In this document: one piece after another, positions 1 to 7,658 of the stretch | Numbering within the stretch: the stretch's first letter is position 1 | How the letters are laid out: each line of letters starts with the position of its first letter | NCBI GenBank assembly: GCA_023419535.1 | Contig: JAEZXX010000115.1 | Location: forward strand, 1-41,711 | Direction of reading: 5' to 3' | Source: Pseudomonadota bacterium | Lineage (GTDB): Bacteria > Pseudomonadota > Alphaproteobacteria > Rhizobiales > Rhizobiaceae | Length of the DNA stretch: 41,711 nucleotides | Notes under the pieces: model-generated | Seen by the model: only the letters and a program-made list of their open reading frames with translations | What the model was told of the DNA's origin: nothing | The model's database searches: none | Translations under genes and position numbers: made by a program

Positions 1-626
1 CCGCCGGGGGGGGGGCGGGCCCTGGCTTGGGGCGCCTGGCGCCGCCCGACGAGAAGGGTGGCGACGATCTGCCAGGCGATGAGCGTCGTGCCGCCTGCGG
101 CCGAGAGCCGGCGGGTGAGCGTGATGAGGACGGCGAAGCAGAGGCTTCCGGCGATCGCGATCGCCGATCCGGTCGCGTCCACGGAAAGACTGGGGCCGAG
201 CGCGACGACGACGCCGAGGAAGCCGACGAGGACGGCCGACCACCGCCGCCAGCCGACGCGTTCGCGCAGGACCAGCGCCGACAGCGCGACGACGTAGATC
301 GGCGCGGCGAGATAGAAGGTCATCACCTCGGCGAGCGGCAGATAGTAGAGCGCGGCGTAGAAGAGCGACGTCTCCAGCGCCGAAAGCAGCCCGCGCGCGG
401 CGTGGAGCGCCGGGCGCTCCGGGGTCCAGACCGCGCGCCCCTCCCTCGCGATGAAGGGCAGGAGCACGAGAAAGGCGGCGATCGAGCGGATCAGGATCAT
501 CTGCCCGACCGCGTAGGTGGCGATCAGCCATTTGCCCATGGCGTCGTTGGTCGCAAAGAGCGCGGTGCCGACGAGCATGAAGGCGATGCCGGCGGACGTG
601 CCGGTGTAGGTCGAAAGCCGGCGCAC
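1..626 (-). CDS. EamA/DMT-family transporter, 3' end cut by the left edge
   Basis: Minus-strand frame starting at a GTG (624-626) with AAGGAG 10 nt upstream. The protein opens VRRLSTYTGTSAGIAFMLVG and shows successive hydrophobic segments typical of drug/metabolite transporters (ten-helix inner-membrane exporters), including the family-like stretches ATNDAMGKW and FYAALYYLPLAEVMTFY. About 195 residues are convincing, against a usual length near 290-300, so the second EamA repeat is missing. The last codons before the window edge (about positions 1-45) turn into Arg/Pro/Gln-rich sequence instead of a helix and include a G run, so the extreme end is probably not genuine. The substrate cannot be inferred. 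It is divergent from dedA. Confidence 0.72.
   Translation of the reverse strand, partial: MRRLSTYTGTSAGIAFMLVGTALFATNDAMGKWLIATYAVGQMILIRSIAAFLVLLPFIAREGRAVWTPERPALHAARGLLSALETSLFYAALYYLPLAEVMTFYLAAPIYVVALSALVLRERVGWRRWSAVLVGFLGVVVALGPSLSVDATGSAIAIAGSLCFAVLITLTRRLSAAGGTTLIAWQIVATLLVGRRQAPQARARPPPG
6..15. repeat. Ten-base G homopolymer at the window edge
   Basis: Positions 6-15 are an uninterrupted run of G inside a very G-rich first 45 bases. The reading frame of the adjacent transporter loses membrane-protein character here. This fits a low-quality contig end better than a biological element. Confidence 0.5.
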
Positions 627-741
627 GGGCGGTCCGCTCCTTGGCGCGGGAGCGACATCAGAGCCCGCCCCCGGACCTTGCCGTTACATCATCCGGGGAC
701 GAACCGGAATGGCATCGCCCGTCGGTCCAGCCCGGTGAAAG

Positions 742-756
742 CCATGGGCCCCATGG
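742..756. promoter_or_regulatory. 15-nt perfect dyad between the transporter and dedA
   Basis: CCATGGG and CCCATGG flank a single central C. The dyad lies in the 226-nt divergent gap between the transporter GTG (626) and the dedA ATG (853), about 97 nt before dedA. It could be an operator, but no family consensus is recognised and the function is open. Nothing else convincing is seen in this gap. Confidence 0.25.
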
Positions 757-852
757 TCATTTCCAACACCCGAGACATCGACGCCCTCTCTTCGCCTGCT
801 TTACGGTGCTATGGGCGGCGCGAACGCACGGCGCGAAGGGACGACACGGACG

Positions 853-1515
853 ATGGACGCATGGCTGATCTGGGCGGAAGAGCTCATCCGATCCCACGCG
901 ATATGGGCGATCCCCATCGTCGGCATCATTGCGTTCGGTGAATCGCTCGCCATCGTCGGCCTGCTGATTCCGGCGACGGCGATCCTGCTCCTGATCGGCA
1001 CGCTGATCGGCGCCGGTATCCTCGACCCGATCCCCGTTCTCGTCGCCACCATCGTCGGCGCGGTGCTCGGCGACGCCGTCTCCTACTATCTCGGCCGTTA
1101 CTTCGGTCCGACGATCGTCCACCGCTGGCCATTGAACAAGCACCGCCGCTCGGTGGCGCGGGCGCGGCTGTTCTTCAGACGCTTCGGCGTCGTGTCGGTG
1201 TTCCTCGGCCGCTTCTTCGGGCCGGTGCGCTCCACGATCCCGCTGGTCGCGGGCATCGTGCAGATGGGACACACCAAGTTCCAGATCGCCAACGTCGCCT
1301 CGGCCCTGGTCTGGGCCCCGGCGATGCTGGCGCCCGGCTACCTGACGGCGCAGGGCGTGGGCGAGATGGGGCCTTTGTCCGAGGGCCACTGGATCGGCCT
1401 CTTCGCCGTTGTCACGGTGGTGAGCGTCGCCCTCGGCCTCTATGGAATCAAGAAGATGGCCTCGGCCTCGAACGCGGCCGACCGCCGCCGGCTCGCCGCC
1501 CGCCGGCAGGCTTGA
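853..1515 (+). CDS. DedA-family (SNARE-associated/VTT domain) inner-membrane protein
   Basis: 220 residues from ATG 853 (GAAGGG about 12 nt upstream; an in-frame ATG at 811 lacks a ribosome site and would add 14 polar residues). DedA proteins are polytopic inner-membrane proteins linked to envelope homeostasis and, in several members, undecaprenyl-phosphate or lipid flipping. Family motifs are present in order: FGESLAIVGLLIPAT (residues 28-42, with the conserved acidic residue E30), GAVLGDAVSYYLGR (69-82), and FLGRFFGPVRSTIPLVAG (117-134) with the conserved Arg pair R120 and R126. The C terminus is a basic tail. It is a standalone gene followed by a tiny membrane-peptide gene. The lipid substrate cannot be assigned from sequence. 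Confidence 0.88.
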   Translation: MDAWLIWAEELIRSHAIWAIPIVGIIAFGESLAIVGLLIPATAILLLIGTLIGAGILDPIPVLVATIVGAVLGDAVSYYLGRYFGPTIVHRWPLNKHRRSVARARLFFRRFGVVSVFLGRFFGPVRSTIPLVAGIVQMGHTKFQIANVASALVWAPAMLAPGYLTAQGVGEMGPLSEGHWIGLFAVVTVVSVALGLYGIKKMASASNAADRRRLAARRQA

Positions 1516-1594
1516 GGCAAGCCTCCAGAAATCGGCTTGGAACGCCTTGGGGCGACGTGCGTTCACGGTTCTGTCAGGAACAGGAGCCGCCCCT

Positions 1595-1666
1595 TTGAAT
1601 ATCTTCTACATCATCGGCGTCATCGTCGTCATCGTCTTCATCCTGAGCTTCCTCGGCCTGACCTGA
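1595..1666 (+). CDS. 23-residue single-helix membrane peptide (TTG start)
   Basis: The frame TTG AAT ATC TTC ... TGA encodes MNIFYIIGVIVVIVFILSFL followed by GLT, almost entirely one transmembrane helix. An AGGAG sits 7 nt upstream of the TTG (within 1581-1594), and the longer in-frame extension upstream overlaps dedA and has no ribosome site. From memory, similar short MNIFYIIG-type peptides are predicted in other Rhizobiales genomes, usually as hypothetical proteins. It is followed 38 nt later by a strong intrinsic terminator, so the transcript ends cleanly. Function unknown; a membrane regulator or a subunit stabiliser is possible. Confidence 0.6.
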   Translation: MNIFYIIGVIVVIVFILSFLGLT

Positions 1667-1704
1667 TCGGTCCGAGCCGCCGGAAAGCCGGCGACCATTT
1701 CAAC

Positions 1705-1738
1705 GAAAGGCCTTGCGCTCGCGCGCAGGGCCTTTTCT
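1705..1738 (+). terminator. Rho-independent terminator after the small membrane peptide
   Basis: A 13-bp stem, positions 1706-1718 paired with 1723-1735, has only one G-T wobble and a TCGC tetraloop (1719-1722). The stem starts AAAGGCC and ends GGCCTTT, followed by TC and T. It ends the dedA/small-peptide transcript and lies 32 nt before the next ATG. Confidence 0.8.
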
Positions 1739-1769
1739 GTTATGGGACACTGACGATCGGGGGGACCGC

Positions 1770-2546
1770 ATGAACGACACGAACACGCACAGGGGATCGC
1801 GCGTCGCCTTGGTGACGGGGGGCGGCTCCGGCCTCGGCCGGGCCTTCGCCGAGGCGCTGGCGCACGACGGGTTCGCCGTCGTCCTCGCCGGCCGGCGCCA
1901 GGAGCCCCTGGAGAGGGCGGCCCGCGAGATCGAGAGGGCGCACGGCGTGAGGACGCGCGCCGTGCCCACCGACGTGTCGGACCCGGCGGCGGTCGCCTAT
2001 CTCTTCGATCTCGTGGAAGAGGAGTTCGGCCGCCTCGACGTCCTCGTCAACAATGCCGGCATCTTCACCACGCCCCACAAGATCGAGGACGTGCCCCTCG
2101 CCGACTGGCACAGCGCGCTCGCGATCAATCTGACGAGCGCCTTCCTGTGCACGCAGGCGGCGATCCGGCTGATGAAGCGGCAGAGCCCGAGGGGCGGGCG
2201 CATCATCAACAACGGCTCGGTCTCGGCGACGACGCCCCGGCCGCATTCGGTGCCCTACGCGGCGACCAAGCACGGCATGTCCGGCCTCACCAAGGCCACC
2301 GCGATCGAGGGCCGCGAGTTCGACATCGCCTGCGGCCAGATCGACATCGGCAATGCGGCGAGCGACATGACGGTCGGGATCTCGCACGGCTCGCTCCAGC
2401 CGGACGGCTCGATCAAGCCGGAGCCCACCATGGACCCGCGCCATGCGGCCGACGCGGTCGCCTACATGGCGAGCCTGCCCCTCGACGCCAACGTCCTGTT
2501 CCTGACGGTGATGGCGACCAAGATGCCCTATCTGGGGCGCGGCTGA
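1770..2546 (+). CDS. Short-chain dehydrogenase/reductase (SDR)
   Basis: 258 residues from ATG 1770, preceded by a GGGGGGA ribosome-site-like run; the longer frame upstream reads through the terminator and is rejected. It is a classical SDR: NAD(P)-binding TGGGSGLG (residues 16-23), NNAG (94-97), catalytic Asn120, Ser150 and the YAATK motif (Tyr163, Lys167), so the full catalytic tetrad is present. GRR at 41-43 after the second strand suggests preference for NADP, but this is weak. The substrate is unknown; a generic oxidoreductase annotation is all the sequence supports. It is convergent with modC, with 8 nt between the stop codons, and is bounded upstream by the terminator at 1705-1738. Confidence 0.9.
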   Translation: MNDTNTHRGSRVALVTGGGSGLGRAFAEALAHDGFAVVLAGRRQEPLERAAREIERAHGVRTRAVPTDVSDPAAVAYLFDLVEEEFGRLDVLVNNAGIFTTPHKIEDVPLADWHSALAINLTSAFLCTQAAIRLMKRQSPRGGRIINNGSVSATTPRPHSVPYAATKHGMSGLTKATAIEGREFDIACGQIDIGNAASDMTVGISHGSLQPDGSIKPEPTMDPRHAADAVAYMASLPLDANVLFLTVMATKMPYLGRG

Positions 2547-2554
2547 GCGGCCGT

Positions 2555-3628
2555 TCAGCGCGAGGCGAGGAGCGAGACGCCCTTCACCTGCGCGACGACG
2601 CGCTCGCCCTCGGCGAGGGCGAGCGCCTCCACCGAACGTCGCGAGATGCGCGCCAGAAGCGGCGCGCCCTGCCCGAGCGACAGGCGCAGGAGCATCTCCG
2701 CCTCGCCGAGCCGCTCCAGGCCCGCGATCGAAACGGGAAGCGCGTTGAGGATGCTCGTCGCCTCGCTCTTCCGCCGCGCGATCGAGACGTCGCCGGCGGC
2801 GATCCGCACCCGCACCGCCTGTCCGACCGCGAGGTCGCCCGCGACGGCGAGAAGTTCGGCGCCCTCGATCCGCACGCAGGCGATGCCGTCGGGATCGATC
2901 CGCACGACGTGGCCCGGCAGGACGCAGGCGAGGTCGCGCCGCGCCAGGAGCTTCGAGCCGCGCCGGGCCAGCACCTCGTTCAGCGCCCCGCTCTGCGCGA
3001 CCCGCCCCTCGGACAGGATCACCAGGTGATCGGCGAGGCGCTCGACCTCCGACAGATCGTGCGTGACGTAGAGGATCGGAATCGAGAGCTCGGCGTGGAG
3101 CGCCTCGAAATAGGGCAGGATCTCGTCCTTCGAGATGCGGTCGAGCGCGGAGAGCGGCTCGTCCATCAGCATCAGGCGCGGCTGGGATAGAAGCGCCCGG
3201 CCGATGGCGACGCGCTGGCGCTCGCCGCCGGACAGATGCGCCGGATCACGCTCCACGAGGCGCTCCAGCCCCAGAAGCCCGACGACCTCCTCCAGGCGGA
3301 TGCGGGTCGGCTCCCGCGTCCGTCGCGCCCCGTAGGTCAGATTGTGCCGCACCGAGAGATGCGGGAACAGGCTCGCCTCCTGGAAGACGTAGCCGACCGC
3401 CCGCCGGTGCGTCGGCACGAAGCGGCTCTCGTCCTGCCAGACCTCCTCGCCGATCCGGATGCGCCCCGGCAGCCGGTTCAGCCCCGCGATGGCGCGCAGG
3501 ATGCTCGTCTTGCCGCAGCCCGACGGCCCGAACAGCACGGTGATCCCGCGCATCGGCGCGGCGATGTCGATCTCGAGCGAAAAGGCGCCCAGGCGTCCGG
3601 CAAGGGCGATCTCGATCGCGCCCGTCAA
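2555..3628 (-). CDS. modC: Molybdate ABC transporter ATP-binding protein ModC
   Basis: 357 residues from a TTG start (3626-3628) that overlaps the modB stop codon, so the two are translationally coupled. It powers molybdate import through ModB. Visible: Walker A GPSGCGKTS (34-42), Q-loop Gln83 in FQEASLFPHL, signature LSGGERQRVA (132-141), Walker B LMLMDEP (152-158), switch His190. The C-terminal segment, about residues 290-357, fits a MOP (molybdate-binding) domain (AEATSILNALPVSIAGLE onward), as expected for ModC rather than other importers of this type. The length matches the family (about 350-360). Last gene of the modABC operon. A longer reading of this frame upstream runs inside modB and is not real. 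Confidence 0.93.
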   Translation of the reverse strand: MTGAIEIALAGRLGAFSLEIDIAAPMRGITVLFGPSGCGKTSILRAIAGLNRLPGRIRIGEEVWQDESRFVPTHRRAVGYVFQEASLFPHLSVRHNLTYGARRTREPTRIRLEEVVGLLGLERLVERDPAHLSGGERQRVAIGRALLSQPRLMLMDEPLSALDRISKDEILPYFEALHAELSIPILYVTHDLSEVERLADHLVILSEGRVAQSGALNEVLARRGSKLLARRDLACVLPGHVVRIDPDGIACVRIEGAELLAVAGDLAVGQAVRVRIAAGDVSIARRKSEATSILNALPVSIAGLERLGEAEMLLRLSLGQGAPLLARISRRSVEALALAEGERVVAQVKGVSLLASR

Positions 3629-4311
3629 AAGGCGCGCCGTCCCGAGCGGCGGGCGAGGAGCGAGACGGCGAGGATGACGGTGAAGGAGAAGACCAGCATG
3701 CCGGCCGAAAGGATATGCGCCTCGCGCCAGCGCAGCGTCTCGACGAAATCGTAGATGGCGATGGAGAGCACCTTGGTCTCGCCGGGAATGTTGCCGCCGA
3801 CCATGAGGATGACCCCGAACTCGCCGACCGTGTGGGCGAAGGAGAGCACGGCGCCCGTGAGGAAGCCCGGGATCGCCAGCGGCACCGCGACGGTGCGGAA
3901 CCGATCCCACGGCGAGGCGCGCAGCGTCGCAGCCACCTCGAAGGGCCGCCAGCCGATCGCCTCGAAGGCGTTGCGGATCGGCTGGACGACGAAGGGCATG
4001 GACGAGATCACCGAGCCGACCAGCAAGCCCTCGAAGGTGAAGGCGAAGGTGCGAAGGCCGAAGAGGGGCCCGAACCAGCCGCCCAGCGCGTCCGGCCCGA
4101 GCGCGACGAGGATGTAGAAGCCGAGGACCGTCGGCGGGAGGACGAGCGGCAAGGCGACGATCGTCGCCACAACCTCCCTCGCGCGGGACGTCGTCCATGC
4201 GAGCCACCAGGCGATGGGCGTGCCGACGATCATCAGGATGATCGAGGTCAGCGCCGCCAGCTGGATCGTCAGCCGGATCGGCGACCAGAGTTCGGGAGAC
4301 AGGGAAAGCAT
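3625..4311 (-). CDS. modB: Molybdate ABC transporter permease ModB
   Basis: 228 residues from ATG 4311. Inner-membrane channel of the molybdate importer. It has five or six hydrophobic helices (for example LAALTSIILMIVGTPIAWWL near the N terminus and VVATIVALPLVLPPTVLGFY) and the cytoplasmic coupling motif of binding-protein-dependent permeases in EAIGWRPFEVAATLRASPWD. The stop codon overlaps the modC TTG start. It sits 44 nt downstream of modA. The family length (about 225-230) fits. Confidence 0.93.
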   Translation of the reverse strand: MLSLSPELWSPIRLTIQLAALTSIILMIVGTPIAWWLAWTTSRAREVVATIVALPLVLPPTVLGFYILVALGPDALGGWFGPLFGLRTFAFTFEGLLVGSVISSMPFVVQPIRNAFEAIGWRPFEVAATLRASPWDRFRTVAVPLAIPGFLTGAVLSFAHTVGEFGVILMVGGNIPGETKVLSIAIYDFVETLRWREAHILSAGMLVFSFTVILAVSLLARRSGRRAF

Positions 4312-4355
4312 CCTGAAGCGAAGTGAGAGGAGCGGGACCGCTCCTCTCTATCCCG

Positions 4356-5090
4356 TCACTGCGCCAGCGCGTAGCCGTAGCGTTCGATGATCGCCGTCGC
4401 CTCCGGGCCTTTCAGGAACTCCAGGAAGGCGACGGCGGCCGGGTTGTCCTGCCCGGTCTCCAGAAGCACCGCATCCTGCCGGATGGGCTCGTAGAGGTCC
4501 TGCGGCACCAGCCAGCGGGAGCCGGTCTCGCTCAGCGCCACCTGCCCGAGCGCGACGAAGCCGAGCTCGGCATTGCCGGTCTCGACGAACTGGAAGGCCT
4601 GCCCGATGTTCTGGCCCTGCACGATCCTGGGTCGCAGCGCGTCGTAGACCTCCAGCGCCTGCATCGTCTCCACCGCCGCGACGCCGTAGGGCGCGGTCTC
4701 GGGATTGGCGATCGCGATCTGACGGAAGTCGCTGGCTTGGAGCGTCTCCGGGCCGGTGACGAACCGGTCTTCGGCCGAATAGAGAACGAGTTGGCCGATC
4801 GCGTAGGTGAAGACGGAACCCTCGACGCCGTAGCCCTCCTCCACCGCCTGTGCGGGCCGTATGTCGTCGGCCGAAAGCAGGAGGTCGAAGGGCGCTCCTT
4901 GCGTGATCTGGGTGTAGAACTGGCCCGTCGCGCCGAAGGACAGGACAGCCTCGTGCTCGCCGCCTTCGGCGAAGGCCGCCGCGATCTCGTTCGCCGCGTC
5001 GGTGAAGTTCGCGGCGACCGCGACGTTGGTCGTCTCGGCGTGGGCCGCCGTCGGCAGAATCGCGGCCGTGACAAGAAGGATCAGGCGCAT
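4356..5090 (-). CDS. modA: Periplasmic molybdate-binding protein ModA
   Basis: 244 residues from ATG 5090, with GGAGG 8 nt upstream; the longer frame starting further upstream would run through the ModE-like palindrome and is rejected. Signal peptide MRLILLVTAAILPTAAHA is cleaved after AHA. The mature part starts ETTNVAVAANFTDAANEIA, the typical ModA beginning, followed by LSFGATGQFYTQITQGAPFD (oxyanion-binding Ser/Thr region) and LLSADDIRPAQA. It captures molybdate or tungstate and delivers it to ModBC. First gene of the operon. Control by a ModE-type regulator is implied by the upstream dyad; no modE gene is in the window. Confidence 0.93.
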   Translation of the reverse strand: MRLILLVTAAILPTAAHAETTNVAVAANFTDAANEIAAAFAEGGEHEAVLSFGATGQFYTQITQGAPFDLLLSADDIRPAQAVEEGYGVEGSVFTYAIGQLVLYSAEDRFVTGPETLQASDFRQIAIANPETAPYGVAAVETMQALEVYDALRPRIVQGQNIGQAFQFVETGNAELGFVALGQVALSETGSRWLVPQDLYEPIRQDAVLLETGQDNPAAVAFLEFLKGPEATAIIERYGYALAQ

Positions 5091-5101
5091 GCGGAGGCCT
5101 C

Positions 5102-5125
5102 CGTTATGTCCAATTGGACATAACG
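5102..5125. promoter_or_regulatory. ModE-type operator (Mo-box), perfect 24-bp palindrome
   Basis: The left half CGTTATGTCCAA is the exact reverse complement of the right half TTGGACATAACG. The outer CGTTAT...ATAACG matches what is known of ModE binding sites in enterobacteria and Rhodobacter (CGNTATAT-like arms about 24 bp overall). It lies 11 nt upstream of the modA start codon, where binding of molybdate-loaded ModE would block the operon. Confidence 0.8.
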
Positions 5126-5146
5126 ATATGCCGACGCGCTCCCGTC

Positions 5147-5186
5147 CCGGCAAGCGATATTTCCGATCGGCCATATCGCTTGCCGG
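5147..5186. promoter_or_regulatory. Second large inverted repeat between the haem receptor gene and modA
   Basis: Two perfect 14-bp arms, CCGGCAAGCGATAT (5147-5160) and ATATCGCTTGCCGG (5173-5186), surround a 12-nt centre that itself contains CCGATCGG. It starts 8 nt beyond the receptor stop codon on the minus strand, so it may end or stabilise that mRNA, but no T tract follows on that strand. The CGATAT...ATATCG core also loosely recalls a ModE site. Either role is open. Confidence 0.5.
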
Positions 5187-5194
5187 CTGCCGGG

Positions 5195-7384
5195 TCAGAA
5201 GCGGTAGCTGGCGTTGATCCGGAACGAGCGGCCGGGCTCCGAATAGAACGCGTCGGGCTGCGAGCGCGTGACGGGAACCGAGACCGCGTCGTAGTAGGTC
5301 TCGTCGAAGAGGTTGAAGACGCCACCGGCGATCTTGAGACCCGGCAGGCTTTCCGGCTCCACCCAGGCGGTCAGGTCCACGACGCCGTAGCTCGGCGCCT
5401 CGAAACCGGTGCCGCTCACCTTATCGCGCGCCGCGGCGAGCTTGGCGGACACCTCCGCGCCCCAATGGGTCCGCTCGTAGCCGAGCCCGACGATGGCCGT
5501 CAGCGGCGCAACCGAGTTGAGCCAGGTCCCGTCCGTCCGGTTGCGTCCCTCGGCATAGGCGAGCGAGCCGCGTGCCGTCCAGCGGTCCGCGAACCGGACA
5601 TGGCCGCCGAGCTCGACGCCCGAGATTCGCGCGTCCGGTACATTACGCAGCGAGGAGATGCCGCCGAGCGGATATTCGCCGCCGGGCGGAGTGACCTGCA
5701 CCACCTCGATGAAGTTCTGGTAGTCGGTGTGGAAAAGCGTCAACTGCGCGCCGTAGGTCTCGCGCTCCAGCCTCAGCCCCACGTCGAAGCCGTCGCCGAC
5801 CTCCGGCTCCAGCTCGGCGTTGCCGATGCGCAGATACGTCCCCGGCCCACCGAAGCGCGAATAGAGTTCGCCGACGGTCGGCGCGCGAAAAGCGCGCGTG
5901 TACTGCGCGAAGGCCGTCAGATCCGGCATCAGATCGTATTCGGCGAGGAGCTTGGGCGAGAAGGCGTCGTCGGAGGAGGACGGCGGCAGCCCGCGGAAGG
6001 TCGGGTTGCGCCGGAACTCGGCCGTCAGTTCCGGCTCCTCCTCGTACCAGTCGTAGCGAAGGCCGGGCGTGACGCGCAAGCGCCCGCCGAGAAGGCCGAA
6101 CTCGTTCTCCGCGAAGATGCCGATCGAGGCGCCGTCGACCTTCGGCGCGTCGGCCTGGTTGGTGTGGAGCAGGCGGCAGGCGAAGATGCGCGGGGTGCAG
6201 CTGTCGTATCCGGACGAATACTGCTCCGTCGTCGCCTGCCGCAGTTCGGTCCCGATGGTGAAGCGGTTGGCGAGCGCGCCGAGCTGCCATTCGCGCGCGG
6301 CGTGGCCGATGAAGCCGACCGTCTCCTCCTCGATCGAGTTGTCGCGCCCGAACGGGCCGAGCGGCGCGGAGGAACGCACCGCGTCGACCGTGGAGGAGCG
6401 GGCGACATCCTGCCAGTAGAGCGAGGCGGCGGCCTCGTCGACGAGCCCCGTTCCCGCTTCCGGCGACAGATAGTCGTAGGTCAGCGCCACCCGGCGGCGT
6501 TCGACGTCTTCACCCGAGCGATGGTCGCCGGCGCGGAAGATGCCGCGTTCGCTCTCGGCCGTGGCCGTGTCGATGTCCTCGTTGCGGCGGAAGATTTCGC
6601 CGGTCAGGCCGATCCGGTGCCCTTCGCCGAAGTCCTGGTAGACCTTGCCGAGGAGATTGGACTGGTCGTAGTCGCGCGGGTTCGGCTCGGTCCGCGCCGC
6701 GCCGATGCCGCCGACCGTGCCCTGGTTGCCCAGCGCCCGCCCGTCCCGGTAGCCGCCCTGCAGGAGCATGGACGTGTCGCCGTGGCGCATCGCCACCGCG
6801 CCCGAGGCGAACCAGCTCTCGTCCGCCGAGTCGTAGCCGTTGCGCGTGAAGACGCCGATCGGGCGCCCGCCGAGGAGGAGATCGTCGGGCTCCAGCGTCC
6901 GAAGGGCCAGAACGCCGCCGAGCGCCCCGGAGCCGAGCGTCGGATCGGCGCCGCGCGTCAGGTGGACGGCCGACAGCGTGTTGAAGTCGAAGCTGTCGAC
7001 GCCCCCGCTCGCCCCGCGCGTCGCGTCGGCCAGATAGGGCACGCGGATGCCGTCGATGGTCGTCAGCACCCGCGCCCCGTCGAGTCCGCGCACGTTGATC
7101 GAGCGGTTGGCGCGGTTGAAGGTGACGCCCGCCTCCTCGCGCCGGCCGAGATCCTCGATGGACTCGATGGAGCGGTTCTCCAGCGCCGGGCGCGTCGTCG
7201 TCGAAGTCGTCGCGGTTCCGGCGAAGCCGCCCGTTCCGGTCTCGGCGATCCCGCCGCGCACGATCACGGGCTCGAGCTCCACGGCCGGCGCCGACGATAC
7301 GCTGGATTGGGCAAGGCCGCTTCCGGTCATCGTCGCCAGTGCCGTGCCCGCGATCGCAAGGCGCTTGAAGTGTCGATCAACCAT
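5195..7384 (-). CDS. hmuR: TonB-dependent haem/haemoprotein outer-membrane receptor
   Basis: 729 residues from ATG 7384 (MVDRHFKRLAIAGTALATM, signal peptide ending near GLAQ). The N-terminal plug is seen in SIESIEDLGRREEAGVTF and INVRGLDGARVLTTIDGIRV. The 22-strand barrel includes FRAPTVGELYSRFGGPG, a version of the FRAP region conserved in haem receptors, and the protein ends ...SFRINASYRF with a terminal Phe, the outer-membrane assembly signal. The overall pattern fits the haemoglobin/transferrin/lactoferrin receptor branch. Divergent hmuTUV supports haem as ligand. An in-frame extension upstream overlaps the control region and has no signal-peptide character. The gene name is by context; orthology to one named receptor (HmuR, ShuA, BhuA) is not resolved. 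Confidence 0.88.
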   Translation of the reverse strand: MVDRHFKRLAIAGTALATMTGSGLAQSSVSSAPAVELEPVIVRGGIAETGTGGFAGTATTSTTTRPALENRSIESIEDLGRREEAGVTFNRANRSINVRGLDGARVLTTIDGIRVPYLADATRGASGGVDSFDFNTLSAVHLTRGADPTLGSGALGGVLALRTLEPDDLLLGGRPIGVFTRNGYDSADESWFASGAVAMRHGDTSMLLQGGYRDGRALGNQGTVGGIGAARTEPNPRDYDQSNLLGKVYQDFGEGHRIGLTGEIFRRNEDIDTATAESERGIFRAGDHRSGEDVERRRVALTYDYLSPEAGTGLVDEAAASLYWQDVARSSTVDAVRSSAPLGPFGRDNSIEEETVGFIGHAAREWQLGALANRFTIGTELRQATTEQYSSGYDSCTPRIFACRLLHTNQADAPKVDGASIGIFAENEFGLLGGRLRVTPGLRYDWYEEEPELTAEFRRNPTFRGLPPSSSDDAFSPKLLAEYDLMPDLTAFAQYTRAFRAPTVGELYSRFGGPGTYLRIGNAELEPEVGDGFDVGLRLERETYGAQLTLFHTDYQNFIEVVQVTPPGGEYPLGGISSLRNVPDARISGVELGGHVRFADRWTARGSLAYAEGRNRTDGTWLNSVAPLTAIVGLGYERTHWGAEVSAKLAAARDKVSGTGFEAPSYGVVDLTAWVEPESLPGLKIAGGVFNLFDETYYDAVSVPVTRSQPDAFYSEPGRSFRINASYRF

Positions 7385-7420
7385 CGAAGGAACCTGCCCG
7401 GTCGAAGCGCTCTCCTCTTC

Positions 7421-7435
7421 TTGGAGCGCTTCCAA
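7421..7435. promoter_or_regulatory. Irr/ICE-like dyad next to the haem receptor start
   Basis: TTGGA-GCGCT-TCCAA: 5-bp arms around a 5-nt centre, 36 nt upstream of the receptor ATG. It resembles the iron control element bound by Irr in Rhizobiales (TTTAGAA-N3-TTCTAAA-like) with G/C in place of A/T at one position. The factor is inferred from haem-uptake context, not proven. Confidence 0.45.
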
Positions 7436-7482
7436 ACAAATGAGCTGAAGAGGCGCGCGTTTGGTATGTCCGAACGACAATA

Positions 7483-7560
7483 GGAGTCAAACAAGAACGA
7501 CTCCAATACATCGTAGAACGACTACAATCTGGAATGAATCCAGATTGGAAACGCTCCAGA
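7483..7560. promoter_or_regulatory. Cluster of dyads and a direct repeat in the hmu control region
   Basis: Elements in order: GGAGTC/GACTCC (7483-7488 and 7499-7504); the 14-nt repeat AGAACGACTCCAAT (7494-7507) and AGAACGACTACAAT (7515-7528), 13 of 14 identical and 21 nt apart; GTAG-N5-CTAC (7513-7525); ATCTGGA-ATGAA-TCCAGAT (7527-7545, perfect 7-bp arms); and TTGGA-AACGC-TCCAG (7545-7559). Three of them share the N5-centred arm geometry of the 7421 dyad. This A/T-richer patch lies between the divergent receptor and hmuT genes and is probably the binding platform for iron or haem regulators. Confidence 0.5.
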
Positions 7561-7658
7561 TAGCAGTGAAAGACGATTCTTCCTTCAGAAATTACTTGAC
7601 GCCCCGGCGCATGGAATGGTTTCGACATCGTCGTTCCTTGCAGACGGACAATGCAGCC

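Noticed and set aside
6..15. G run as a G-quadruplex or phase-variable tract
   Set aside because: It sits at the very edge of the window with loss of coding character on the outer side, so an artefact is the simpler reading.
5114..7483. 789-codon plus-strand frame opposite the haem receptor
   Set aside because: Shadow of the TonB-dependent receptor, which has signal peptide, plug and barrel motifs and a terminal Phe.
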